64,000 bases of DNA, taken from the NCBI GenBank assembly GCA_963210315.1, contig OY723251.1, positions 372,001 to 436,000 of the forward strand, given 5' to 3'. The notes below the pieces were generated by a model that saw only the letters and a program-made list of their open reading frames with translations, was not told where the DNA came from and searched no databases. This document shows, one piece after another, positions 23,501-34,239 of this stretch (positions within the stretch are counted from its first letter, which is position 1; each line of letters opens with the position of its first letter). The translations under genes and the position numbers were made by a program. Source of the stretch: Rhynchopus euleeides (lineage: Eukaryota > Euglenozoa > Diplonemea > Diplonemida > Diplonemidae).

Positions 23501-26500
23501 CGCCTGCCGGCGGCGTGCACGGCAGCGGCATCGTCACAGACACGCCCAGGCAGTCCGGCTCCTCCGTCGGCGGGCGGCACGGGTTGTCGATGCACTTGTC
23601 CGTCCAGAGCGGGTCCCACAGGCACGTGTCATCCTTCTTGCACTGCGGCTGGTCCTTCCCGGCGCAGCCCGGCGGCTTGTGCTCGCAATCCTGGCCGTTC
23701 CACTTGCACACCGGGTTGGTGTTGCACGTCGCCTCGTCGCACAGCGGGTAGCACTCGGACTCCATGCACGACGGCGTCTTCGTCCCGTCCCACTTGCACG
23801 CCGTGTCCAGCGAGCACCCCTGCTGCGTGTCGTGCTTCGGGCACCCCGACGCCGCCACCGCAAGCTTCTTCCCGAACTTGCTGCTCGGGTCGCACAGCGC
23901 GTTCAGCACAGAATCGGGGATCTCGTCCAGCTCCAGGCTCATGAAGTGGTCGTACGCCGGGATCCCCACCATCGGCTGCAGCTTCTCCTCTGCGTTCTCG
24001 TCCTGGAAGGAGCGCTGGGCGAACCGGCGCATCACAATCCCGAACACCGTCACGTCCTCAGACTTCAGCTTCGCCTGCGCCGAGTCGAGCATCCCCCTGT
24101 ACTGCGTCTTGAACTGCGGGTCGATGCACTTCGGGTTCGCGCACCGGTCCTCGCAGCATGCGTCCCCGTCGTAGTCCGTCAGACCGCCGTCAGCCACGAT
24201 GATCACGACGTGCTTGCGCCACGCGGGGCTTTGCGCGGCCACAAAGGTGTTGTCCGCCACGTCCTGCAGGGCGTCGTGCAGGTACGTCCACTGCGCCTGG
24301 TAGTTCTCCTCGTGCCAGTCCAGGTCACCCTCCAGCTCGTCCATCCGCCCGGACAGCAGCCCGTTCGTGCATCCCCCGACAGAGCATCCCGTCGTGTGGC
24401 TGTCCTCCGGCTTCGCCTCCGCCTTCGAGAACTGGACGAAGGTCATACGGAAACCGGCGTCGCGCTTCGCCCCTGCCCCCACCGTGTGGTCGTCCCCCGT
24501 CAGCGGCACGGAGCGCACCCACGTCCGCAGGATCTCGACCAGCCCGTAGAAGCCGTGCGGGTGGCGCCCGAAGGAGCGCTTCATCGAACCGGACGCGTCC
24601 AGGATGAACGCGATGTCCAGGTCCGGGCACTTGTCAAAGTTCTTGCTCGTGCAGTACGCGTTCCCTGCACCGTGGTGCCACACGCAGTCCGCGTCCTTGT
24701 TGCAGTCGCACTTCTCCTTGTGCTTCTCGCACGTCTTCGGCACACAGTCCTTGCCGGCCGGCGCCTTCATGCACTGCGGGTCCTGGTCGCACGTGTCCTT
24801 CCCCGCGTGCTTCGCGCACTCCGTGAGCGTGCACTGCGCCGGCGTCTTCCCCAAGTCCCACTTGCACGACAGGTCGTGGTCGCAGTCCTTCTCGTTCTTG
24901 TGCTGCGTGCACGGCTTCGGCGCGCACGGGGTCATCCCGTCCCAGTCGCACTGCGGGTCCTTGTCGCACGCGTCCTGCGTCGTGTGCGCGCACGGCTTCG
25001 GGTTGCACATCCCCACCTTGCCCGACGGGGACACAGTGCTGCCCACCGGGTCCGGGCCGCTCCACACGCAGTCCTTCTCCGCCTCGCACGCCCCCTTCGT
25101 GATCTGCATGCACTTCTTCACCTCACACTTGTTCGGCCGCGTCGGGTCGAAGTCGCACACGTCCAGCTTGCAGAAGTCCGGGTCGCCTGCCGGCGGCGTG
25201 CACGGAAGCGACACCGTCACAGACACGCCCAGGCAGTCCGGCTCCTCCGTCGGCGGGCGGCACGGGTTCTCAATGCACTTGTCCGTCCAGAGCGGGTCCC
25301 ACAGGCACGTCTTGTCCTGCGCGCACTGCGGCTGGTCCTTCCCGGTGCAGCCCGGCGGCTTGTACTCGCATGCAGACCCGGTCCACTTGCACGCCGAGTT
25401 TGCGTCGCACGTCGGCTGCTCGCACAGCGCGTAGCACTCGGACTCCACGCACGACGGGTTCATTGACGCATCCCACTTGCACGCCTTGTCCTGCACACAC
25501 GGCCCCTGCTCCGTCTTGCTCGCACACCCGGGCTTCGCCACGACCAGGTGCTGCCCGAACTTGCTGCTCGGGTCGCACAGCGCGTTCAGCACAGACTCGG
25601 GGATCTCGTCCAGCTCCAGGCTCATGAAGTGGGTGTCCGTCGGTGCCGTGACCAGCGGGGTCAGCTTCACCTCCGCGTTGTCGTCCTGGAAGGTGTGGTA
25701 GGAGAACCGGCGGATCACAATCCCGAACACCGACACCCCCTCGGACCGCAGCTTCTCCTGCGCCGCGTCGAGCATCCCCCTGTACTGCGTCTTGAACTGC
25801 GGGTCGATGCACCGCGGGTTGTCGCACCGGTCCTCGCAGCACGCGTCCCCGTTGTAGTCCGTCAGCCCGCCGTCCGCGATGAGGATCGCAATGTGCTGGC
25901 GCCACGACGGGCTCTGCGACGGGAGGAAGGTGTGGTCCGCCACGTCCTGCAGGGCGTCGTGCAGGTATGTCCACTGACCCTGGTAGTTCGCCTCGTGCCA
26001 GTCCAGGTCACCCTCCAGCTCGTCCAGCCGCCCGGACAGCAGCCCGTCCGTGCACTGCCCGACAGCGCACCCCATCGGGTGGTCCTCGTCCGGCTTCGCC
26101 TCCGCCTTCGAGAACTGGATGAAGGTCATACGGAATCCGGCGTCGCGCGACGCGGCCGCCCCCACCTTGTGGTCGTCCCCCGTCAGCGGCACGGAGCGCA
26201 CCCACGTCCGCATGATCTCGACCAGCCCGTAGAAACCGTGCGGGTGGCGCCCGAAGGAGCGGCGCATCGACCCCGACCCGTCCAGGATGAACGCGATGTC
26301 CAGGTCCGGGCACGCGTTGAACTTCGGCGGGGTGCAGTACCCGCCCGTCGTCGACGACGTGTGGTGCCACACGCAGTCCGAGTCCTTGTCGCACGGGCAC
26401 TGCGCCTTGTGCTTGTCGCACGTCTTCGGCACGCACACCTTGCCCGACGCCGACCACATGCACTGCGGGTCCTTGTCACACGGGTCCTGCCCGGCGTGCT

Positions 26501-28790
26501 TCGAGCACTCCGTGAGCGTGCACTGCGCGGGCGCCTTCGTCAAGTCCCACTTGCACGACAGGTCGTGGTCGCAGCCCTTCTCGTTCTTGTGCTGAGTGCA
26601 CGGCTTCGGCGCGCACGGGGTCATCCCGTCCCAGTCGCACTTCGGGTCCTTGTCGCACGCGTCCTGCGTCGTGTGCTTGCACTCCTCCGGGTTGCACATC
26701 CCCACCTTGCCCGACGGGGGCACAGTGCTGCCCACCGGGTCCGGGCCGCTCCACACGCACCCCTTCTCCGCCTCGCACGTCCCCTTCGTGATCTGCAGGC
26801 ACTTCTTCACGTTGCACGCCGGGCTGTTCGACTTGTCGTGCTCGCACACCTCCAGCTTGCAGAAGTCCGGGTCCCCGAACGGCGCCCGGCACGGCGTCGG
26901 CATTGTCACACTGTGCGCCGTGCACGAGTCGCTCGTCTTCTGCTTGATGCACGGGTTGTCGATGCACTTGTCCTTCCAGATCGGGTCCCACAGGCACGTC
27001 GCGTCCCGCGTGCAGTCCTGCTGGTTCTTCGACGGGCACCCCGGGGGCTTCAGCTCGCACCTGTCCGACGTCCACTGGCACAGCGCGTTCGTGTTGCACT
27101 GCGGCTCCTTGCACAGCGAGTAGCAGATCGACTCCGTGCACCGCAGCCGCGACGAGTCCCACTGGCACATGGACGACGCCTCGCACGCGCCCATCGACAT
27201 CAGCGGGCACCCCTTCGTCGTCGTCTTCGAGCCCCCCTGCAGCTGCTTCCCGAACTTGCTGTTCGGGTCGCACAGCCTCCCCAGCACCGTCTTCGGGATC
27301 TCGTCCAGCATCAGGTTCATGAAGTGGTCGTCCCGCGGCTCAGCCACAAGCGGCTTCAACTTCACCTCCGCGTTGTCGTCCTGGAAGGTGTGGTAGTCGA
27401 AGCGACGCATCACAATACCGAACACCGTCACGTCCTCCGTCTTCAGCTTCGCCTGCGCCGCGTCGAGCATTCCCGGGTAGCGGGGCAGCCACCGCCTGTC
27501 GATGCACCGCCTGTCCCCGCAGCGCTTCTCGCAGCACGCGTCACCGTTGATGTCCGTGATACCGCCGTCCGCGATGATGATCACGATGTGCTGGCGCTCC
27601 GGCGGGCTCTGCGACGGGAGGAAGGTGTGGTCCGCCACGTCCTGCAGGGCGTCGTGCATGTACGTCCACTGCGCCTGGTAGTTCGCCTCGTGCCAGTCGA
27701 TGTCACCCTCCAGCTCGTCCAGCCGCCCGGACAGCAGACCATCCGTGCACTGCCCGATCCGGCACCCCACCGGGTGGTCCTCGTCCGGCCTCGCCTCCGC
27801 CTTCGAGAACTGGATGAAGGTCATACGGAACGCACCCGTACCCGTCTTCCCAGACGCCCCCGCCTTGTGGTCGTCCCCCGTCAGCGGCACCGTCTTCACC
27901 CACTCCCGCAGGATCTCCATCAGCCCGTAGAAGCCGTGCGGGTGGCGCCCGAAGGAGCGGCGCGTCGACCCCGACCCGTCCAGCACGAACGCGATGTCCA
28001 GGTCCGGGCACGCGTTGTAGTTCGTCCCGCTGCAGTAACCGCCACCCGCCGTCTGCTTCCACGTGCAGTCCGGGTCCTTCGTGCACCCACACCGGTCCTC
28101 GGGGTGGTTGTACTTGTCGCACGTCTTCGGCACGCACGCATTGTGGCTGTCGTCGTACATACACGGAGCCTGCGCGGCACACTCCGTCTTGCTCCCGTAC
28201 CCGCCGCACCCCGTGTCACCGCAGAACCGCCCCGACACATCCCAGTGGCACTTCCGGTCGTGGTCGCACTCCCGCTCGTTCTGGTGTGCCCCGCACTCCT
28301 TCATGGTGCACTGGCCCCCGCTGAACTGGCACCCGCCGCGCACCTGGCACTCGATCGTGTTCAGCCCGCTGCAAAAGTCCTCGCGGCACTGCGTCATCTT
28401 GTCGCCCGGCGACGACCTCGGCCCCACCTGCGAAGGTGTCGCCGTCCACGTGCACCCCGCCGCGCTGCACGGCCCCTCCTCCTCGTGCAGGCACCGCTTC
28501 GCGCTGCAGCTCTGCGCATTCCGCGGGTTGTACTCGCACACCGCCACGAAGCAGAAGTCCGGGTCCCCCGGCTGCGCCTGGCACGGGAACGGCATTGTCA
28601 CCGCCGCAGCCTCGCACATCTGCTGGTTGATGTTCGCGATACACGGGTCGTTCGTGCACAGGCCCGGCGCCCACGGCGCGTTCCACAGGCACCCCCCGTT
28701 GCCGTCACACCTGCGCTGCGAACCCTGGTCCGCACATCCTGCGTGCGCCGACGCTGCTGCCCCGAGCAGCAGCACCACTGCTCCGCGCAT
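8526..28790 (-). CDS. Giant vWA and DEC-module surface protein
   Basis: Three exons, 28790-10868, 10724-10578 and 10075-8526, join in phase to about 6,580 residues counted from a non-ATG opening at 28925, or about 6,540 from the chosen ATG. That ATG begins a signal peptide (MRGAVVLLLGAAASAHA). Order: four units of about 563 residues, each with CxWD-type cysteine modules and a vWA domain with a DGSGS or DASGS MIDAS motif; a short Pro/Thr linker near 21800-22010; about 70 six-cysteine modules of the form DEC...C...GQxC...GDWxCxCPPP...C; three interspersed CGW...CCNP modules; two CxWD-like modules; one TM helix with CxxC-rich flanks (near 8730-8815); and an acidic, Ser-rich tail of about 80 residues. 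Both junctions restore the C-x-x-DEC rhythm across the intron, which strongly supports the model. vWA domains bind protein ligands through a metal ion, so the likely role is adhesion at the cell surface. The modules are EGF-like in cysteine count but not a clear match to EGF. Confidence 0.85.
10076..10577 (-). other. Intron 2 of the giant gene
   Basis: The donor reads TGTG|GTATGCC at 10577 and the acceptor AATAACAG ends at 10076, 502 nt in all. Splicing is in phase 1: the exon-final G joins AA to make a Glu codon and continues FPDGDEC. Read through, the intron would insert non-modular sequence and stops. It carries a GTTGT-repeat tract near its middle. Confidence 0.85.
10578..10724 (-). other. 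Exon 2 of the giant gene, one DEC module
   Basis: A 147-nt exon encoding one six-cysteine module (HDECRNVTTC ... GDWVCECV ... ALATC). It starts in phase 1, giving Val at the junction, and ends in phase 1. The exon equals one module, so a symmetrical phase 1-1 exon could be gained or skipped without a frameshift. Confidence 0.85.
10725..10867 (-). other. Intron 1 of the giant gene
   Basis: 143 nt. Donor AAGTGTG|GTATGTG at 10867, acceptor CACCACCACAG at 10725. The donor is the same GTATG as in the other introns of the window. Joining yields EGKC-V-HDEC, the same C-x-x-DEC spacing as adjacent modules. Confidence 0.88.
22190..28790 (-). repeat. Four tandem vWA units of about 1.69 kb
   Basis: A landmark coding CPDLDIAF followed by the MIDAS motif recurs near 27979, 26283, 24600 and 22919, spacings of 1,696, 1,683 and 1,681 nt. 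Motifs are DGSGSTRRS, DGSGSMRRS, DASGSMKRS and DASGSMKRS, each with the later ADGG(I/L)TD Asp. Each unit ends LCDPxSKFG. Units 2-4 are closer to each other than to unit 1, consistent with stepwise tandem duplication. Confidence 0.88.
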
Positions 28791-28828
28791 CCTCTGCGCC
28801 TGCAGCTGCCGAAGCAGCCCGCGCTGTT

Positions 28829-28855
28829 CTATAGAAGGAGAAAGGGGGCCTGCCT
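28829..28855 (-). promoter_or_regulatory. Candidate splice (trans-splice) acceptor, giant gene
   Basis: On the minus strand CCCCCTTTCTCCTTCTATAG ends at 28829, a strong pyrimidine tract plus AG. It leaves a leader of about 38 nt before the signal-peptide ATG at 28790. The frame remains open upstream but only with a non-ATG opening codon, so transcription or processing at this AG decides the start. Confidence 0.55.
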
Positions 28856-29024
28856 GCTGCACACCCGCACCTGCCGCGGCACGCTCGACTGCAGTTGGCG
28901 CACAGGGGTGTGTGCGTCCGTACAATGCAGTATGCGTGTGCGTAGGTATATATATGTGTGTTGTGTGTGTGTGACTGATGTCACTATGCCGGGGTGGGTG
29001 GGTGGGTTGGTGGTGTGATTTTCA

Positions 29025-29155
29025 CGCATCAAGATCAAGATCAGAAGCAAGACCAGGAAGCAGATCAGCAAATAGTTTCTGGGAGGGTGCCGGGTATGTG
29101 TCTGGGGGTGGGGGCAGGGGCAGGGGCGGGGGCTGCACGGGCAGTTGAACGCATC
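29025..29155 (-). repeat. Conserved upstream block, copy next to giant gene
   Basis: Partner of 6415-6555, in the same orientation and at a similar distance (about 235-365 nt) from the ATG of its gene. Shared core includes CAGATCAGCAAATA and CTGGGAGGGTGCCGGGTATG. Confidence 0.7.
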
Positions 29156-29783
29156 CCAAGTGCAAGGGGCTACTCGGCCTGCTGATGACGACACTATTCC
29201 GCTGGGAGAGAGGCCGCGGTCCAGGACCCCGCTGGGGATGACGTGGCATTGTTTGACCGCATTGGTTGTGTACGTGTGTAACCCCCTCCGCCCTCTGGTC
29301 CAGACCCACCTCGTTCCCCAGGCCCGTCAGCTTCTTTCCCCTGCATTTCACTGCAGAGGAGCTGCTGTCTGGCATGGGGAGCGCCCCCTGCCTTGCAAGG
29401 GAAAATGTAGAAAGGCATGCTGCCCGTTTCTTCATTTTTCACCTGCGAGGCAGCTGGGTCCCGGCCCGGGTACCCGGGGTATCCGCCGGGGACCCGGGGA
29501 GGTGAAGTAGAAGGAAGCAAACAATCTTTAAAAAAACTGGCTTCCCGATCCAAATAACGGGGAAAAGGGCTCGTTTCCCGCCCAGGCCTGAGGGGGGCGG
29601 GGGGGCTCCACTGGCGGGGGCGACACTTTCGGCTTGCGTAATCCTGCCTTTCGTCTTTTATTGCATTTGCGCAATCCGTGCGAATGGTTGTCGGGTCATG
29701 CGTGGCACGCCCCTCGCGTGAACATCAATTAAAGCTTTCGGGTTCGTGGACCCAAAAGCTGCACAAACAAACAGAAATCATTG

Positions 29784-29892
29784 GGGGACCTCGCTACCAG
29801 TCGCAGCTCGTCACAGCTCGTCAGTCAGTGAGGGGAAGCGGGCCGTGGCTCACTTCTTCTCACTCAGTCACACCCGGTAGCGAGGGCCCCCA
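29784..29892. repeat. Hairpin-forming miniature repeat, CTCGCTACC ends
   Basis: GGGGGACCTCGCTACC at the left and GGTAGCGAGGGCCCCC at the right form imperfect inverted ends of about 108 bp. A second copy at about 38635-38735 keeps CTCGCTGCCAGTC, CATCAGTCAGTGAGGGG and GGTAGCGAGGG. A divergent piece is at 31366-31430. Likely a miniature inverted-repeat element. Confidence 0.6.
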
Positions 29893-31077
29893 TTAGAAAG
29901 GGTCACTTCAGCTCTACCACACTTCCTCTCCTGCTTGATCAGAGCTTCGTCTGCTGCGTTGACGTTTCCACACTTACAAACCCACTTGCCTGATGAAGGG
30001 AGCGGTGTGTAGATCACGTTTGGCAGAGCTGAATGACACTTCCTCTTTCACTCGCATGCATGGGGTGACAGAAGAAAAACTATCTGTGCCCCCCGCTGGA
30101 ACGTAAAGTGACAGCAAAACGAGACAACAAACCAATTACTGCCGAAAGTTGTTTTGTTGGAACGCAGACCCCACTCTTTGTGTGCACCACTCCCCGGAGT
30201 GATGAAGTGGTGTGAGTGGGGACGCACGATCCAGCTGAAGGCACAGAAAGTTTCCCCAGTTGGCTACGCCGAACTAACAACAAAAAAAGACCTGGTGTCT
30301 GCTTCGTGTGCACAAAAAAACTCACCCTGCCAGAGTCTGCCTGCCAAGTGATCGTGCTAAGCCAGACATCCGCGGGCGTCAAGCCGGATAGTCGTGTTGT
30401 TCTGATGGAGGGGGTTCCACCTGATTCTGGCCCGAGTTTGGTGGTCGGAAACCAGTGTTTTTCGGATAAAATCAGGTGGTCAATGAAGGGTCCCTAAAAA
30501 GGGGCCGGATAGTGAGGCCACCCTCCTGTGAGCTTAGGTGGTGCGGATCACAGAGCACTTCGAAGAGACTTTAGGTGGATCCTGTTCCGATGGGAGGGGA
30601 TGGGGAGTGGCTCATTCGGCTGGTCCCACGTGAGGCAGGAGGCACAGGTGCCTGCCGTGCCGCGGTGTGGGAAGGCCGAATGCATGATTCGCATTGTGTG
30701 GTGCAGAGGCACCACACACACGAATCTGAGTATGCACAGTGGCGTGCAGTGAGATGGGTCAGGATGTGTGACAGGGGTTCGTTCTTAATCGCATCTGCTT
30801 GTTCTCTAAACAACAAAGGATAAGGTTGGTGACACGGGGCATTGAAATACAAAGGCGACAAGGCGCACGGCTCGTACTCAACATTTTGGGGCCATGGATG
30901 TATTCAGACCTTACAGGGGGGGGGGGGGCGAACCAACCTGTATATTTGACACCCCCAAAAAAGGTTTCGTTCCAAAATATTTACGTATACGGTAGTATTA
31001 TGTAGTAAACTTTTAGTACTACTCAAAAATTCGTGAAAAGGGGCGTTTCGAGGGGGCTCCCGTTCTATTGCACTTTT

Positions 31078-31632
31078 CGGAATCCGTGCGGATCGTAGTG
31101 GGGTCATTTTGGTGGCTCAAGTGCCAAGCTTCACCCATGAAATGCGGGTCGAGTTCAGGCACTTGTGAAGGGAAAAGGTCAGGCAGGCTCCTTGAGGCCT
31201 CCGAGGTGATGTGCGCGCGCCACCCCGTGGTTCCTTGTAGAGTCGCTGACAGGTCCGTGCGCACGGTGGGAGCGTTCGTATCGTCCGTTCCGTGCCAGGT
31301 CCTGGAGAATACCTTTGATTGAGTATTGACTCTCTCGGGTTCAAACCCCATTCAAGGTCCTTCGCTACGTCATCACGGGTCGTCAGTCAGAGGGGAAGAA
31401 CGGTGTCCCTCACTTTTTTCACTCCTCCAAACTCGGGTCAAAATCAGGTGGATTTTGTGTGATTTTTTGCTGTCGGAATTTTTTGACCCCAAAAAATTCC
31501 GACAGCACCAAATTTACTTATTTTTCGGGGGCTCTGGGGCACGTTTTCGGTGACTCTAAGTACGGGGTGCAGATAGGCACCCCATGTCCAAAATGACCCC
31601 ACCACGATCCGCACAGATTCCAAACGTTCAAA
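31078..31632. mobile_element. Nested inverted-repeat unit, GTGCGGATCG family
   Basis: The left end GTGCGGATCGTAGTGGGGTC (about 31086) is inverted at the right as GACCCCACCACGATCCGCAC (about 31595). The same word occurs at about 44463, 62673 and 62857, and a partial copy at 59918. These dispersed ends define a small repeat family of unknown type. Confidence 0.6.
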
Positions 31633-31847
31633 CGAACGGTGTTTTGGCAAATCTGTGAGGGGGGTCATGCTGGGTGGGTGGCATGGGTGGACAAGCTGCC
31701 TCCCAGTCACCTGCACGACTCCGCTGCGCCAGCTACAAGGCGGAGCTCGGGCGCCATCCCCCCGACCTACAGCAAGGCAAGGGGTGATGATCATCTGGAG
31801 ACCTGAGCCCCTGCAGGATCGGAGAGACGCGAAGGCATTATCCATAG

Positions 31848-32110
31848 ATGATCCACCTGAGGGAGACCACCATCCACCTCCTTCGGACAGACCACACAGC
31901 CTTGTCAATACACCCGGACACAGACCAGTACGTGTACCCTGCCTGCAGCACCGGGCCACACCCCATCGAGGGTCTCCCTGAAGCATCTCTTTCGCCACTG
32001 CCCAAGCCGGCACCCCCTCACCGCCACCAACGAACTGTTGCTGCACCGCGACAAGGAGGCAGCCCGCTACCTGGCTGCAGCAGGGGAACTGGGCACAGCG
32101 AGGTACTTCA
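31848..32110 (+). pseudogene. Possible non-LTR retrotransposon C-terminal remnant
   Basis: The + strand reads IHLLRTDHTALSIH, then YVYPACSTGPHPIE. After a frame change it reads LKHLFRHCPSRH. That order resembles the tail of non-LTR retrotransposon polyproteins (LRTGHxxLxxHL ... CxxCGxxETxEHLLxxCP). It is broken by at least one frameshift and has no recognisable RT core nearby. Recognition is by pattern only. Confidence 0.35.
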
Positions 32111-32805
32111 GCCATTCAGCTTCAGGCTTGCAGTGGTCTTCAATCCCATCCAAGCCTTACCGAAGCTTGGATAACCCTGGGTCGGGATTCGGAACGTGGG
32201 TATATCGGCCGGTGGGATGCGACTTTGGAAGGGATGGCCTCACCCAAAATGGTTGGAAATCCTGTCCGGCCCCAGTAATAAGGTCTGAATATATCCATGT
32301 ATTAATTTGGGGTTTTGAGTGCAGCAAAGTGCACACTGTTTGTGTGCCAAACCCGGTGAAGGTTGTGTGAATGTGCGCACAGTCATAGCAACAAGGCAAG
32401 GTAGATTGTGGTTCTGACCCAAAGCGCTGATAACTGTACTTTTCACTGTGAAAACATGCTTGTAACTCTGTGGTTGTTGTGTGCACCCAAAAAGCTGGAT
32501 AGAAGCCGTACGCCTTGTGTTTCAACCCCCCCCTCCCCGACCAGTAAGAATGGCTACACTCGTGTGGTTCTTCTGTTGCCGTTGCAGTGCCGTACGGGGA
32601 TATCCCGTTCAACGCGGGTTGGCCGTGGCCTCGCCAGGCACCACTTCGTGAGGAGCCATAGTCGCACGGACAGGGAAGGGGCGGGGTGAGGAGGAGCAAA
32701 GAGGAATAACAAGGAGGCGGGATGGGGCGGGGGTTCATTGGCGTGCTTCAGCTGCACTCACGTGGCGGGACGTTGTCTTGCGTATGTGGCTGTCTGCAGG
32801 AACAC

Positions 32806-33978
32806 TTAGTCCACGACTGCCAATTGCGTGTACAGCCCTTCCTCGCCTGTCTCCGTCGACACCTGCTGCTCCTGCACCACCTCCACCTCCCCAGCAGGTG
32901 TGCTCCTGCGGCACCACCAGACACCCAAACCAATGGCGATGAGGGCCACAACCCCACCCACGATCGGCAGCACAATCAGCAGCATGTTTGTGTCTTCTGC
33001 GTGACAAGGCACGTCGAAGTTGAGGCCACGAGCCGAGGTACACTGCCCACACGGAACTGACGACGTGTGCCCATCAATGTCAACTGTGTAGCTCGAACCA
33101 GACCGGGCAATGGTGGCGTAGACACCCAGCGGCCCGCTGACGCACGGGTCACAGAGCTGTGTCCGCTGACCCAGAGGGTACCGCACTGTGGTCCTGCAGG
33201 CGGCAGCACCACACGCCGTCACAGCAACGAAGTCGCTGTTCGTCGTGCTGGTGCACAGGCCTCCTGACGACGCCGGCCTGGGCGTGGGCATAGGCGTGGG
33301 CCCCCCTCCCGACCCACAAGGCACGTCGAACTGGATCTTGCCAATCGAAGTGCACTGCCCACACGTGGATGACATCGTCAGCCCACCCGTGGCAAGTGTG
33401 TAGCTCGAACCAGAGCGCGTAATGGTGGCGTAGACACCCAGCGGTCCGCTGACGCACGGGTCACAGAGCTCGGTCTGCTGTCCCACAGGGTACCGCACTC
33501 TGGTCCTGCAGGCGGCATCACCACACGCCGCCACTTCAACAAAGTCGCTGTTCGTCGTGCTGGTGCACAGGCCTCCTGACGACGCCGGCCTCGGCGTGGG
33601 GATAGGCGTGGGCACAAGCAAGTCCGCGGTGATGTCCAGAATGAAGGTGTAGTCAAAGTCACACACCTTGTTGGTGTTCAGAAGGACAACCTCCTCCCAT
33701 GCGCTCAGCGCCAGGGGGGGATCGAAGGTGTGCGACCACATCCCTCCCGCGGACTTGGCTTTCAACTCTGTAGTACCCAAAGTGATCTTCGCGGTGAGCC
33801 CCCCCGCACAGGTCCACGAGCGCTTCTTCAACCGCAGTTGGACTTTCGTCACATGCGACGCCACAGGTGCCGGGTACTTATTTAAATGCTTGCCATCGTT
33901 GAGTCTTCCGCTGTATGTTTCGGCCTCTGCCATTTGAAGCCACACCAGGACTGACGCAGCAACAAATACCGCCCGCAT
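32806..33978 (-). CDS. Single-pass surface receptor A, two Cys modules
   Basis: 390 residues from the ATG at 33978; the frame is open seven codons further up but only from a GTG. Signal peptide MRAVFVAASVLVWLQMAEA, then a domain of about 110 residues with two cysteines, rich in beta-type sequence. Two modules with eight cysteines follow (LCTSTTNSDF ... LCDPCVSGPLGVYAT ... CGQCTS ... FDVPC), starting near residues 134 and 239 and joined by PTPIPTPRPASS linkers. A TM helix (about 331-357, LIVLPIVGGVVALIAIGLGV) precedes a tail of about 33 residues ending LAVVD. Paralogue of 55402-56931, which has three modules. No family recognised; a cell-surface binding or sensing role is inferred from layout only. 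Confidence 0.88.
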   Translation of the reverse strand: MRAVFVAASVLVWLQMAEAETYSGRLNDGKHLNKYPAPVASHVTKVQLRLKKRSWTCAGGLTAKITLGTTELKAKSAGGMWSHTFDPPLALSAWEEVVLLNTNKVCDFDYTFILDITADLLVPTPIPTPRPASSGGLCTSTTNSDFVEVAACGDAACRTRVRYPVGQQTELCDPCVSGPLGVYATITRSGSSYTLATGGLTMSSTCGQCTSIGKIQFDVPCGSGGGPTPMPTPRPASSGGLCTSTTNSDFVAVTACGAAACRTTVRYPLGQRTQLCDPCVSGPLGVYATIARSGSSYTVDIDGHTSSVPCGQCTSARGLNFDVPCHAEDTNMLLIVLPIVGGVVALIAIGLGVWWCRRSTPAGEVEVVQEQQVSTETGEEGLYTQLAVVD

Positions 33979-34239
33979 GATGTTCTGCTGTGTGTACACC
34001 TCCCGACTGTGTAAGCTGTGGGGAGTGAGTGGATGGTGTGAGACCCTTAATCAGAAGACTGCATCAAATGGGACTAAGGTCACCAAACGGGAACACCAGT
34101 GTGTGTGTGTGTTCGCCATGCAGAGCGGTGAGGAGGCACGCGGCTGCCAGGTCAGCTGCACAGAGGCTGCCCTGCACAGGCCACGGCGCTTGCACCACCC
34201 GCTGCACCACACGCGCAAGGATGTGCCCCTTATGCAGCG

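Larger units (their letters stand above)
28856..30329. other. Spacer upstream of the giant gene
   Basis: No supported gene. It holds the conserved block at 29025-29155 and a hairpin repeat at 29784-29892. From about 30088 to 30260 the sequence (containing CTTTGTGTGCACCACTCCCC and GATGAAGTGGTGTGAGTGGG) is repeated at 50380-50523. Confidence 0.55.
30892..32305. mobile_element. Inserted element with empty site in copy B
   Basis: Bounded by TTTGGGG at 30885-30891 and 32306-32312, while the paralogous locus has a single TTTGGGG at about 54912-54918. The ends are inverted repeats: CATGGATGTATTCAGACC at left, and the complement of GGTCTGAATATATCCATG at right. The flanks continue GTACTCAAC before and TTTTGAGTGCAG after, matching copy B. 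It contains a nested inverted-repeat unit at 31078-31632 and remnants that look like retrotransposon coding sequence. Superfamily undetermined. Confidence 0.75.

Noticed and set aside
12093..25466. Very long Arg/Leu-rich + strand frames opposite the giant gene
   Set aside because: GC-rich codons on the coding strand suppress stops on the other strand. The translations are low-complexity Arg/Pro/His with no modules, while the minus strand shows ordered cysteine repeats.
31330..31352. GGGTTCAAACCCC, similar to a tRNA B box
   Set aside because: The T-arm does not pair properly and no D-arm, anticodon arm or acceptor stem could be found upstream. It lies inside a repeat element.
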